In this document: in pieces, positions 33,622-45,603 of the stretch
Position numbering within the stretch: the first letter of the stretch is position 1
Layout of the letters: every line of letters begins with the position of its first letter
Notes under the pieces: generated by a model
What the model saw: only the letters and a program-made list of their open reading frames with translations
Told to the model about the DNA's origin: nothing
Database searches by the model: none
Made by a program: the position numbers and the translations under genes
Assembly (NCBI RefSeq): GCF_022376445.1
Contig: NW_025955133.1
Location: 18,080 to 82,079 of the forward strand
Length of the DNA stretch: 64,000 nt
DNA from: Fomitopsis serialis
Taxonomy: Eukaryota > Basidiomycota > Agaricomycetes > Polyporales > Fomitopsidaceae
Reading direction: 5' to 3'

Positions 33622-34388
33622 GGCCTTCCACTCGCACCGAGTCGACGACTGTGAAGAGCACTTCCTGGCGGAGTCGGAAAACTGCGAGCCTTCCAGCGTC
33701 TCCGCTCAATCCCAGACTCGCAGTTGCATGCGCAGGGGATTACATAAGCTCATCTGGGACCGCGCTTCCTAAACAAGAGTCTGTAAAGAGACTCAGAGAG
33801 AGAAGGAGAAAATGGGTGTTCCTCGGCGAGATGGAGGTTGAGATCAAGGTGGGAATCCGGGTGGTTAGGAGGGATTGCGTCTTATATAGCCATCCCAATT
33901 CACGACTGCTCTGAGTGCTTTAGATTGACACATGTCGACTCAAGATTGAGAGGAGTTGAACTATTATGTAATACCTGTTCGAGCCACAATGCTACCTAAA
34001 GAGGAAGGAGACGCTAACCGAACTGCCTGGGGCACTTTTTGCAAGTGCAAGTGACGAAGAAGTTAAGTTTAACATGTTACAGAGGGTTCTGTAGTATGTC
34101 CTGATCATACAATAGCCGTATACACCCCATTACAAAGAAGCCGAGATTGTTTACACGCTGCGTGAACATTAAGTACCGGTACCGCTTAAGTATGGCAATT
34201 CAAACGTTGCTACCACTGAGGAATCTCGGGCTCCATCTTGGTGTTCATAATAGTGTAGATAAATGCCAATACTTTCAATACAGCGCTGATAGCGATGGAC
34301 AAAGCCCCGAGCTAAACTCCAGCTCATACGTACAGTATCAGAAGACATACAAATCCGAGTTCAGATCAAGACATGCGCGCCACAGCAA
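33622..34388. other. Intergenic between divergent genes
   Basis: No convincing coding sequence. It must contain the upstream regions of the minus-strand five-module gene and of the plus-strand NFKBIL1-like gene. Short frames at 33453-33914 and 34147-34392 are not protein-like. Confidence 0.5.
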
Positions 34389-34439
34389 GTGACGCCCGCC
34401 GGGCATCCAACCACCATCACACCTTTACTTCTTGCCTCT

Positions 34440-35240
34440 ATGTCTACGAACCATAATCACGCTGTCGACACTAATGACCTCTCGAAAACGACGGCGGCAA
34501 GGCCGTCTGTCCCTCGGACAAAGGGCTACTTCGCGTTCCCGCCTACCGTAACTCCGGATGGACGCGTCGTCTTCACCTTCACGGTCAACGAGGACCCACA
34601 AACAGCGCATGAGCGCGAAGAACGAGCTGCGCGCGCAGTCGAGGCTGAGCGGCAGGAGCGTCTGAAGGAAGAGGCCTGGCAGGAAAAGCTCCGGCGGGAT
34701 GCCCAACAACGCGAAAAGCGTCGGGCGCAGGAACGCGCCGAGGCCCTCATCGGCGAGATGGACTGGGTGCGCAGCGGCGGTTCTCTGCGTGACGCGAATG
34801 GGCGCCTCGACAAGGTGCGCACGGAGCAACTACGCGAGGAGGTCCGAATCTTGGACGAAGACACACGACTTACGAAGTTGTGGGACAGCTACGAGACGCG
34901 ATGGCGCGCCCTCCTCGCGACCACCGACCCCGTTACGTTCACGCATATCCCTTGGCCTCTGCCTGTTTTCCCCAAGGCCGTGGACGAGCTGGCTCCCGCC
35001 GCGATAGAGGAATTTCTGCTCGGACCATTGTGAGTGAGGAAGAACACAGTTACGAAGCGCGAGCGCATCCGCGCGTCTTTGCTGCGATGGCACCCCGACA
35101 AGATTTCCAATTTGTTGTCGAGGGTCATTGACGAGGATCAGGCGGTAGTGCGCGAAGGTGTCCATGTGGTCTTTCGCTGTCTGAAGGCTATGCAAGACTC
35201 GGATAGGCGGAATCCTGACATGACAGTCAGTTCGGCGTAG
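34440..35240 (+). pseudogene. NFKBIL1/J-like protein interrupted by an in-frame TGA
   Basis: One frame runs from ATG 34440 to TAG 35240, with a single TGA at 35031-35033. The first part has FPPTVTPDGRVVFTF, a long charged coiled coil (EREERAARAVEAERQERLKE), then HIPWPLPVF and AIEEFLLGPL. Right after the TGA the same frame continues KRERIRASLLRWHPDKISN, a J-like motif seen at the end of NFKBIL1-type and related fungal proteins, and ends about 45 residues later. The full reading is about 265 residues. No intron can remove the stop: a GTGAGT donor is there, but the nearest acceptor is 20 nt away. A nonsense mutation, readthrough or a sequence error are all possible. Confidence 0.55.
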
Positions 35241-35565
35241 ACGGCGATGATCAGTTTCGTGCGGCCCCGGTCATTGAAATCAGGTTGTGGTTGTCGGACG
35301 GTCTATCTGTGTCATACGTACTCGGACGGACGAAAGATTGTGTAGCAGTATGGCCCTCGATTGACAGTCGCCATGAGAGTTGTATCATAATACTATTGTT
35401 CACCCCAACTGTCAATGTGTACATAGGGTATCCTCGCCTTGTACCAACCTTGTACTGTACAGATTTTTGTAGCGCGTGCATAGCTCCCTGATACCACAAT
35501 TCGAAATAAGCCCCCTAGATCATTTCCACTGGTACAGAACACGGACACCCATATACACAGGTGCG
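35241..35565. other. Intergenic between convergent genes
   Basis: No feature seen; 3' flanks of two converging genes. Confidence 0.5.
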
Positions 35566-36873
35566 TTAGACCCAGCCTTCAAGTTGCCAATCGCGCCTCG
35601 CAGCGCAGTGGTCGCGCTGATGGCGAGTGAGCGAATCCGCGCGCCCGATCATGCACCGACAGTCCTCGCATCTCCTCTGCGTACTCTTGAGGTGCACGGA
35701 CGCGACGTGTTTCGCAAAGCTGCTCAGGTCCAGCGCGCGCCCGCACCGTTCGGCACCGTCGATCTCCCACTTGCAGTGTCCTCGCGCGCCACTCGCGCAG
35801 TCAGCGCGGGTGATGTCGTGGTAATCGTACAGGTGACGCTTCACCCCGGACGGGCTGGAGTCGTCCAGCAGGATGTTGCATCCCTCCCACCGGCAGATGG
35901 GTGGAATCCGGAGTTCCGAGCCAGCGGGAGGCGGCGTTGGTGGCTCTGAGGCGACATGGTTGTTTTGAACCGCGGAATAGTAGTGGTAGTATGGCACACC
36001 GACATTTGGGTGGGTGATCGATGTCTCCTCGAAGTTGCGACAGGTGGCACAGTAGCACCAAGTAGTCGAGCTGCCCCAAGGAGTTTGGTGGTCCATAGGC
36101 GCTCCAGCTAAGATGGCCATGCGGCCGTCAACATTGGTGGCACCAGTGTCCCAACTTGTTGACCCGTGTGGAAATTGATCATACATGACGCCGGCTTCTT
36201 CGTATGCGGGTCCTGCTACGCATAGCAGGCTATCTGACGACAACGTCATGTTCAGAGAGGGAGCGTGATGCTCATGATATCTGAATAGCGCGTGATGAGT
36301 TTAGGCCGAACTGTAGTAGGTCACGGAGTGTTACCTGAGCTCTGTGTAATTCCATTCGAGATCGTCTACTTGAGTTGTGGAGCACTGGTCGCTAAAAATG
36401 ACAAGAGTCAACCACAGAGCTCTACTCGAGTATAAGGTGACATGAGCCAGCGAAATGTATGGACTTACTGTCCGTAGAATGAGTCATCGTATGCCGTGAT
36501 CTCTCTGTATTGCGTTAAGTTATGACTATGCGGGACAGGTTAGATGGGTACGTCGCCGAAAACCTTTGGACAAGACTTACGAGTCTGTCGCCGGCAGATA
36601 TGCCGCAACGGGCGCCAGTGGCGCAGTTGGTGGGCTTCTGAAGACAAAGGCAGAAACCACTTAGACTTAGACCACGTCCAGATATATGTTGACCCGCGCT
36701 TACCCTGGCAAGTAGGGACTCATGCATGGAACTTGCGGTGCACTGTATGACACAGGGTGTCTCATTTCTCCGTACTCGGTAGCCACAAAGCGACGGGCTG
36801 TCGCATCGATAGGATCAGACGTGAAAGGACGGGAGGTGTCCGCACTTCGACCGTCTCGGTCCCGAGTGTCCAT
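35566..36873 (-). CDS. Tandem-CWCH2 zinc-finger protein 1
   Basis: Five exons, 36873-36704, 36637-36581, 36525-36469, 36391-36335 and 36280-35566, give 351 residues. All introns are phase 2, and the three middle exons are each 57 nt. The C-terminal third has three fingers: CRWEGC-x14-H-x4-H, CKWEIDGAERC-x11-H-x4-H, and CEDC-x12-H-x4-C. A tryptophan two residues after the first cysteine in both of the first two fingers is the tandem CWCH2 pattern of ZIC, GLI and PacC/Rim101 proteins, which bind DNA or use the finger pair as a packed unit. The N-terminal half is disordered-looking. It is one of five paralogues in the region and a putative transcription factor; target unknown. Confidence 0.75.
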
Positions 36874-37193
36874 GAGGAATGGCGGTGGGTTGATTATGCC
36901 GCAGAGTGGACTGGTGAATGGAATGCGAACTTCTTCGCGTTTTGGCGCTGCGTGAATAGGCTGCTCGGGGAGGGCCAACATATATAAGTAGGACCCGAAG
37001 ACGCTCGCCTGCTTGGATCAAGTTGTATATGCTTTCGAATGCTGCTTTTCGACAGCAGACTTTCCAGTGTAGGCGTCCTGTGCATTGTATCCGCATCTTC
37101 CTTTGTGGTGGGCGTTTGTGTGCAGTGCACCTATCGTGAGCGTATCGCCGACATCCTCATCCGATGCATCTCAGGTCGGCGGCTTCGTCCTAC

Positions 37194-37244
37194 CGTCCCT
37201 GACAGTGAGTCGTCCCTGACAGTGAGTCGTCCCTGACAGTGAGT
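37194..37244. repeat. 17-bp tandem repeat, three perfect copies
   Basis: CGTCCCTGACAGTGAGT repeated three times without change. Confidence 0.95.
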
Positions 37245-38796
37245 GATCTATCCGGTAGAAATGCGTCCCTCACCTCGGTCGCACTATCACTGAGCGAGAC
37301 GCACCGAGTTGACTGCATTATGACAGCTGGGGGTGGCTGCGACAGTTCTACTTGGAGCAGGTCTGGATCTCGTCGTCGAAGAATAGGAAATCCGCCTTGG
37401 AGTAAGACTGTGTATTTCAACGGCTACCTGACGATCTTTTGGTGCGAATCAGTGTAAAATGCAAATGACCACACGAGCGAAAATAGACAGGGGCGCACGC
37501 AGACTGGCAGAGGTACGATGGAACAAGGGATGCGACAGGTACGACGAAGTAGAGTGGCGACTCCCTCCACTGGCACAAGAAAAAGATGTACGAACAGAAC
37601 CGCACTGTCAACACCTCATGCGACAGCTACGCTTCTTCGGCGCTCAGCTAGCATTGTGCTTATGCGCATCGAAAGAATTGCGCCAATGACCTAGCTGCTG
37701 CTGTGGTTATGTTCCGCCCAAAATCGGGACAAAGCCTACCGTTCGCCTTCCTGGCGCGGTCATCAAGAGAGCTGGTCGGCTGGTATAAACATATTGGTGT
37801 TTGCCCATCCAACCTTACCCATGGATGGATATGGAGGCAGAAACGTTGAGACCGAGTCGCAGCAGCCTGATACTGCATAATGATAACGGCTTGAGGCTTA
37901 GCAAGATAGCAACACGACAGATCGATGCTTGACCACGCTAGCACATTGCCCCACAGCTCCCAAAACACTCGCGATTGCATTAATTCTCAGCAGTGAATAT
38001 AAGGAATGAGATCACTTACTAGAGAGTATGTCGATGACCAATATAATTCGGTTCCCGTACAGCGCTCAAGAACCGCACGACGTGATTTGATTGGTATGTA
38101 GCTGTGGCACTTCTTCGATGAATAGTGCATTGACTCTGCCATATCCAGTCGCAGGGTTCAGTATGTGGAGAAAAATGAAAGTAACGGGCAAAACACTGTA
38201 CCCGTCATTCCAACCATGTTCTCTGTCCCCTGTATCGAGCTAGGATTATCTACTAAAGTAGAAGGATCACATTGACTGTAGGGGTAAGGAAGCATCCGTA
38301 TGAGTGAGCAGCGTCAGTCTGCACGACGCGATTCGCCGGCTCGTCGTTGCGCCAATCTGCTGCGGCGTCGATGACTGTCAAGGCCGGCAGTCTACCTTGA
38401 CAGAAGATCTAGACACAGTATTGACGACGTTCAGAGACATGGCGAATCAACTTGCCTGTGCATTGGCTGCGCTCTGATTGTATGACTTTAGGGATGTGAT
38501 GATCAGCGTTAAACCGAGGACAACGCTTTGTGGGTTACTTACCCGAGAACCTAGGCTGTGTCGTCCTAAGCCTCACGCCTCACTCTGGACTCACTCCTCG
38601 AGAAAATACAACTATCGCTGGCCTGAACGGAGCACAGTTACCAGTCGGCGCGGCCGTATGCTTGTTTCATTGTTCAGAGTGAACTTGGCTAGTAGTTTAT
38701 CTGCAGATCGTTGTGGTGGCGCCGGATACAGATGATGGATTGACGAGACAACACTTACTACTAGTAGGGGAGCTCAAAATTAGAGTAAGCCTGCCT

Positions 38797-38831
38797 GTAA
38801 GCTCGTATCACAGCCTGTGATACGAGCTTAC
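38797..38831. repeat. Perfect 17-bp palindrome with one-base spacer
   Basis: GTAAGCTCGTATCACAG, one C, then its exact reverse complement. It could form a hairpin or mark a remnant of a small transposon end. Confidence 0.9.
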
Positions 38832-39647
38832 GCCGCAGCTTACGAGGCGGCTTTAAAGTGTGTAAGTGGTCCTCCAGCCTTGGAGTAAGTACCTAGCTCT
38901 TGATCAACAATTCTGATGTCACCCTGCCGTGGCCTGCAGCCTGGGAACCTAGAAGCGATGCCGCTCTTGAACGAAAGGTGCGTCCTGGGCTTGAAACAGA
39001 CAGTAATCACTTCACAAGCGTTTTATGTTTGACTGCGACAAGACCGGATCATCACAAACAGAGTCCGGAAGTATGTCGTCGATACGATGTTGTCGGGGTG
39101 GTCGTTTGATGGGTGAAGATGAGCAAGACGCCACGTCTGAAGGTTGTATACATGGAAAGAACATTCAGGCCTGTATAAGATTACACTCATCATTTGAGAG
39201 AAGAAAAGAATGCTTGAACGCTGCTCGAGTCGGTTGAGGCTGAAGTGGAGGTGGTTGACAAATGGCCCTCGTAGGTCATGCATCATGATGTGATCTTGCG
39301 CGCGGGTCCTCGACCGCATCACATCTATCGACCTTCGGGTTGCTGACTTAGAGGACGACCAACAGCTCAGATGCAAGAATGAGCAGCAAAATCATGATAA
39401 GTAGGCAGATGAGAACGACAGCAAACGACGAACGTTAGCAGTACTCAGGCGCTTATCTAGATTCGGCAATAGCCGGTCTCCCCGCAAAACCTCCCAATCT
39501 GGGTCCCAGTCGGCCTATACTATGTAGCTAGTCCCTGCTGCTGCCACGACAGGATGATGCAGGATTGTTTGAGCAACGCTGGCCTCCCCATCTACTTGCC
39601 CAAGATACTGTCGAAGGAATCGCACGAGCTCGCCAAATCTTCTCAGA

Positions 39648-39946
39648 TACTGTAGTATTCAATTCAATCCGGCGCAGGTTGTGACTGTGACAGCCGCGCC
39701 GCCGCCAGGCGGCGCGGCGCGAGCGACGGTGACGTGTGACAAAGACGGTGCAGACGGTGCGGCGGAGCGTCGATGGGCTATAAACGTCGTCAAAACGAGT
39801 GCTGAGGCCGCCGCCGGAGGCGGCCAAATTTTTGTGCATTTGTCACAACCGGCGGGACCCCCAGTGACCCGTGACAAGGGTCCTTTACCGGTGTGGCGAG
39901 GGGCCTTGTGACGCGTGACCGCCGGACTGTATTGAATACTACAGTA
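39648..39946. mobile_element. MITE, Tc1/mariner-like, TA target duplication
   Basis: A 299-bp segment with terminal inverted repeats of about 25 bp (CTGTAGTATTCAATTCAATCC at the left; the right end matches its complement with two mismatches), flanked by TA on both sides. A strong GC hairpin (GCCGCGCCGCCGCC..GGCGGCGCGGC) follows the left end. There is no transposase, so it would depend on an enzyme encoded elsewhere. Confidence 0.85.
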
Positions 39947-40905
39947 CTCGTGAAAAATGTACAATTGTCTCTTCAATCTGATGGCGAAGGAGTCGAGTAT
40001 GGCGATCTTTTAAAGCTGTAAGTTTCGCCTGAAGCAAATGGACTGTACCTGTACGCTCCAAGACTCAACTGTGATTTCCTCAACCAGGAAAGCATACTGC
40101 AATATGGGCGGACAATGCGCAGACGCCTGGACGGCTATGTTCCAAACGTTCACGCGTTCAAGCGTTCACGCGTCACGTCTCGCAGTCAAACGCTGCTTCA
40201 CTGGGAGCCACGGCGACATTAAGTCTCGAATGGCTCGGTTCTCCCGATGCGGCTTCCGCAAGCGGAAGCTTAGAACGATTGAGATTGATATCGAACGTTC
40301 TGGCTCCGATATCGTGTGTAGTGCAGTGGCTATACATGAATGGGAAGCCCGCGGACGTCATGTCGTGCCGGGGAACCTGCGAAGGCGCTTCGTTTACATG
40401 TCCCGAGTCAAGTACCGACCTCCGCTAGCCTGCGGTCTTCGAGTCTCTACGCTGGCCTATGCAAGGTATGCAAGACAACTATTCAGGTCGAATGGCGGTG
40501 CTCCCAGCTTCCGGCTGGCATCCGTCGGCTGTGCGAATATTCTCTCTTCGCGGGCATTCGTCAGTGAAGTCTGTCCAGTTTCCTGGCCCGCGTCACGCTC
40601 AATGCTGCGGACTAACATGCAAGTTAAGGACAGCCACTGGGACCAAAGAAGTGCGCGCCCGCCGCGCCTTCTATTCTCACTGGGCAGTCGCGCCCAACGA
40701 GGCCATACGCTACTGGGCGAGTCAAACCCACGGAAGGGTCCTACTGAATGGGGTGACATGGGTTTCACCCCAAATTGATACAGAATATGCGCATTGTGAC
40801 ATGGCCTCATGGTAGTCTGGATATATACCCATGCGCCACCAGCTGTCGTTCGTCCTTCCCTTTCCCCGGTCGGTCACACTCCTGTCGTCCTAGCTCACGT
40901 TCGTT
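39947..40905. other. Intergenic, no gene seen
   Basis: A long plus-strand frame (40038-40778) looks like chance coding: high Ser/Arg/Cys and no domain. A short palindrome GCTTCCGCAAGCGGAAGC lies near 40251-40268. Confidence 0.45.
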
Positions 40906-41671
40906 ATGCCTCAAGATCGCGCCAACGCCTACTTCTCCGAGTCAGCACCCTCTCGTCCTGGCGGTGATACGAGAGTCGTCCGACGAAGGGGCGACCCTCG
41001 TTATGCTCAGCGAAGTGTGCAAGCCTTGGCATCACAGTACGTGTCCGGCGGTGCGATCTCATAGTCGATGTCGTCTAATTCAACATATCAGTGCACCTGT
41101 CTACGGGGGTGCCGTGATCAACGATCGTTCCACTTTAGTTTCTGCCAGCGACGATGGATCGTGAGTGATCCTGTCCAGACGGCCCACGGTTATGGTATTG
41201 ATGAGACGTAGGCCGCATTCCCAACGCAACGACAATCCTTCCAGCCGCTCTGCCCAGGTAGACCCGCTTACCAGCTTTCGCAGCGGTCATAACGCGCCAG
41301 ATCCCTGTCAGCCTGCGACAGCTCCGAATTTGAACCCTCCGCCCGGCGTGTTCACCGTCCCTTGCCGCTGGGGCCACTGCGGTATTTCCCTCGACGACGA
41401 CTCCGCAGGCGGCATGAAGCGACATCTTCACGGGTTCCATAAAGGCGACATGAAAAAGGGCATGCCGTGCGAATGCAAGTGGACGGCCGAAGACGGGACT
41501 CCCTGCCAAAAGCATTACGCCAATGAGGTCACAATTACGAGGCACATCGCCACGGTTCATCTCAAGTCGTCTGCGGAGAACTGCCCGCACTGCGGGATGC
41601 ATATGAGCCGGAAGGATGCGCTGAACAGGCACATCCAGGCGTCGTGCCGCGTGGCCAATCGCCCGGTGTAA
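40906..41671 (+). CDS. Tandem-CWCH2 zinc-finger protein 2
   Basis: Three exons, 40906-41036, 41092-41160 and 41212-41671, give 219 residues; both introns are phase 2. Fingers: CRWGHC-x14-H-x4-H, CKWTAEDGTPC-x12-H-x4-H, CPHC-x12-H-x4-C, with the shared SLDDDSAGGMKRH and SRKDALNRH segments. The N-terminal 100 residues are polar and disordered and share nothing obvious with the paralogues. It is the only plus-strand member of the group. The likely role is DNA binding, inferred from the finger type. Confidence 0.75.
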
Positions 41672-42737
41672 ATCGGATGTCGCCCCCGCCCCCTTCTCCC
41701 AATGAAGTGAGCACGATATGCGAGAGTATGACTATCCTGTGCTAATCATGCCTCGGCACTTAGCCTTTCCGTCGCGGTCGCCAGCGGGTCTGACGGCCCA
41801 GCATGTTGAACAGCTTGGAACTGGCATTTCTTGTTTCGTAACGGTGGAGCTGTGCTTCACGCGCGTAGACGCGCCCTCCTTAATCCCGTTCTCGTGGATA
41901 TCGATGTTTGGAAACGATATAACCCATATTCAGTCACGATCTTGATGTGCTTGTATTGAACGACTCCTCGACGAATATATGAATATGCATGATCCGTACT
42001 AGCACTGCCCTGCTTTCGTACTGCCAGCAGCACGCTCAGTGACCGCTGAAGACACCACCTATTCATTGCACAGCCCTCCGAGGAAACCATTCTTCCCGTC
42101 TCGAGATGCTGCGAAGGTGAAGGCACTGAAGGCAATGCAATACAGACAGCACAGCATACTACACGGCGACCCGGACAGGTGCCGTGTCCACTGGCACTGG
42201 GGTTCGCAGTACATGTCCCGGAACGAACGACATACCAGTGGTCCAAGGAAGACTATGACATCTCAAGCTGTGAGATGTGGACGACCTGCAGCCTTTCGCG
42301 CGCGACACACCAGCATGGCAATAGAACAAACTCCCGATCTGTCGGGGATAAATGTTGGGAACGTACAGTAAAAAGTGTCATAATGTACAGATGCAAGGCT
42401 ACATAGGGTTCATAGAGGTATACAGCAAATTGTCGACGATTAAAAAGTGGGTATTGTGAAATGAATGTTGGGTGTACGATGTGGAGGGTAGGATAGGTCA
42501 TCAAGCGATGTGAGATAGGAATAATTTAATGTATGGAAGTGCGTGCCGAGCCACGGCCGTTTGCGTGGTCTATGAGCATGCGAGAGTGATCATCGAGGGC
42601 TCCCTTGCGCAGCAGCCGTCTCCTGGACGAACTTGCGCTAGCATCCGGTGCTAGGAGGGTGTCTATTGGAGTTCAGCGAATGCCACCCACGTCTGCTCGA
42701 AAGACTACTCACATAGGCATGAAGCGGCCAAGCAACC
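41672..42737. other. Intergenic, no gene seen
   Basis: No convincing coding sequence or repeat between two converging zinc-finger genes. Confidence 0.5.
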
Positions 42738-43258
42738 TCAAGCCACGTACCCCTGCAAAACAGGGCAGTACTGCTCTTGGTGCCGCTTCAACGCGTCCTT
42801 CCGACTGAAGTTCTTGCGGCAGTACTGGCAGATCTTCCTGCCGTGCCCGAGGTGCACCGTCGAGATGTGTCTCCCGTGTGCGACGGCACTCCGGCACTCT
42901 GTCTGGCAGGTGCCCGCACCGTGACCCTCGTTCCACCGACACTCTGAGCTCCCCAGTGGCTGCCCAGAGGCGCTCCTCGGCGGCATGTCGGCGGCGTGGT
43001 ACTGCTGAAGGTGACGTTTGATGCCCGGGCCGCTGACGTCGTCGAGCGGGACATTGCACTGTCCCCATCTGCAGAAGACGAGGGGCGGAGGAGCTACCGG
43101 CGCAGCGGGTTGATACCCCTGATAGGGATAGCTCGGGCCACCGTTGGCATCTCCTGCCACTCCACTGTGATGTCGGTCAGACGTGCCGCAACGACCCCGC
43201 GAATGCAGGATACGTACTAGTTGTAATATCCGTACTGTTGGAAGTTATACGCAGACAT
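42738..43258 (-). CDS. Tandem-CWCH2 zinc-finger protein 3
   Basis: Two exons, 43258-43218 and 43164-42738, give 155 residues, the shortest of the five paralogues. Exon 1 encodes the Tyr-rich start MSAYNFQQYGYYNY and ends in phase 2. Fingers: CRWGQC-x14-H-x4-H, CRWNEGHGAGTC-x12-H-x4-H, CQYC-x12-H-x4-C, with LDDVSGPGIKRH and SRKDALKRH. The stop follows soon after the third finger. A GTACGT donor four codons before the stop leaves room for an alternative 3' exon. Confidence 0.72.
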
Positions 43259-45603
43259 TGAACTGGTCGGAGCTGAGCGCGGTGCCGGAGAGAGAGATGA
43301 AGACGGAAAGGTGAATTAAAGGTCTAATATAAAGTATAGGGTGAAGAGAAACGAAAGAGAACAAGGGGGAAAACGACGGGAAGTCCCTCGTACAACGAAA
43401 GGGAGGAGGGGTTGGGCTCTAGAGCAAAGATGCGCCCGCTATATATGCATCTTCGAGCATCACGGGGTGGGTGGTCTGTGGTCCTCGCGCGCCATCGTAA
43501 AATTTTAAAACCTACGCTGCTCAGACGATAACGTAGTCAGCATATCTGATCTTACGGCCACACAATATCAATTACCTCGTGGAGGAGCACATGAGTGCGC
43601 AGATGGACCTAGAGAAGTGGTCAGAATACTAGCCTGCACAGCGAACCGGTCGTACGTCTGTGACGGGAAAGCACAACGTCATATTCCGATTTACTATGGT
43701 ATTGACTCCGCGGCTCGAAGGCACGAAGCCCACATGGGATACTATATTCGACAAACCGCCCGAGGGTCTGCCGTCACTGCGACGGAGCGTGGATCACCGA
43801 TGAGAACGTTGACCGTCAACAGAAGATATGAAGCGACTTTGAGTCCGGGTGCCTGCTTCGGTCCGTCTTCGCAAACGAATCGGCAGACATATCCAGGTCC
43901 AGAATTGCGCAATTGGCAGCTCGGACATAGAAGGCTAATTTCCGCAGCGATCCGCGCTCGATGAAGACTAATATTCCGCGGCTGCAGCTACGATTTGACG
44001 TTATCGTGGCCGAGATAGGAGGACCTCTGACATGGGAGCAGAAGGCAATGACAGCGAAGGTTAGTTAAGCCGCATCTGGGGACACATGATGTCGATAACT
44101 TTCCCATGCGCTGATGTTTCAATACCGCATGTGAGAGCGCCGCGGAGGGGCCTTTTTCTTTGAGATCGTGAAGAGGACCTGCCGACGAGGCGTATCCATC
44201 GCGCATATATCTGCTGCATGAGCGGTCCTGGCGACCTACAGTGCGCCGAGGGTATGACGACACATGGGTACGATCCCAAAGGCGCAGCAATCAGTATCAC
44301 TGGCGGCCATACACGATAAACCATACTGCAAGCAACCTCCGGTCCAATCTTTGAGACTCGAGTGAGCTTCGCGAACTGAGATGGAGGCCCAACGACTTTC
44401 CGTGCCCAGGATCGCCGCCTGTTATCGAATATGTCAAAACCGTTTGCAGTCGAGATGGAGAGCGTAGCACGAACCAGCGCCGTGACTTTTCATGAGGACT
44501 GTACGTAGACTACGCATATCAGGACCCAGGCTGTAGAGCTTGAAGGCACGCGCAAGTGAGGCGTAGCGGAATCGTACAAGCTAAAACATGCCACATTAGC
44601 CTGAACACACATACTTCTACCGCACCCTTCCCTCCTCGATAGACGCAGCACACTGCTTAGATGGAGGCAACCCTCGCCATGGCACTTGCTGCTTGAGGTT
44701 GTGAAACAAGTGGGATGCCTTCATAGCGGCGCAATTGTGTCCACGGGCGTACGTTTGACACGTGGCTTGGGGCGACTGCAGGCGACTGCCAACGGCTTGA
44801 AACTCGGAGGTTGTTTGCAATGCTAGCTATGACCACGCAAGCGTCGGACCTCTCTCTGTCCACCTAGAGAGTACCAACTTCCGCACGAAAGCACGTACGC
44901 AGTTAACTTCCAGTCGGACGAGCTCACCGGCACGAGCACTGCGCACGCTGTGATCGAGTGCTGCTTCAATCTTCTGTCTCCCACGATGACAGCGTGGATC
45001 ATAGTCTAACTATGGACTTCGTGCGTCGGCGTTCGTCGTTGACCATGGCGAAGGGGAGTCCAGGCCCGGGGCGTGGATAGGGGAAATGTGGTCCTGGACA
45101 ACGTGAATGCTGGAAGCAAACTGGAGCTGAGCCAGAGGCGCCCAATCCCATCAAAATCATGATCTTACATCAGATCTAATCTGAGAATGGGCTTAGTCCA
45201 TGTCCCAGGCTTCCAGTGTCATTCGAATATTCCAGCCAAATTTCGTAGAATTGCTGACAGAATCCCGGACAGAAGCGCATCGCTATGCGTCTCACTGCCA
45301 CTGCCACTCAGGGAAACGAAGTCCATTCTTGCAGAGTACATAGGAACCTGACAAAAACTGTATTTCAGTGCCTGCATATAAGTAGTCATTGAACGACAAA
45401 ACGAGTTACATAAGGTAAATGAACGAAACAGAGGAGAGTCACGGATAAGTACTGTCCGATTCGCATTCAATGTCCAAACAAAAGACACCTTCATCGCACT
45501 GAACGCCAGGTGACCTCCGATGTCCTGCACAGCATCTCCGATGCTGTGTGTAGGAGGGGAAGCCCGTTCGCCGAATACCATTCCTCCTTCACTCCTGCGC
45601 AGG
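43259..45603. other. Gene-poor stretch
   Basis: About 2.3 kb without a believable gene. It starts with the upstream region of zinc-finger gene 3, which is A/G-rich. No RNA gene or repeat was recognised. Confidence 0.5.

Larger units (their letters stand above)
36874..39647. other. Gene-poor stretch
   Basis: About 2.8 kb with only short, unconvincing open frames. It contains a 3 x 17-bp repeat, a perfect palindrome and, at its right end, a MITE. Confidence 0.5.

Noticed and set aside
39681..39976. Open frames on both strands near 39.7-39.9 kb
   Set aside because: They lie inside the MITE and come from its GC-rich hairpin.
40038..40778. 246-codon plus-strand frame
   Set aside because: No domain, chance-like composition, overlapped by an equally long minus-strand frame, and no ATG context or splice structure.
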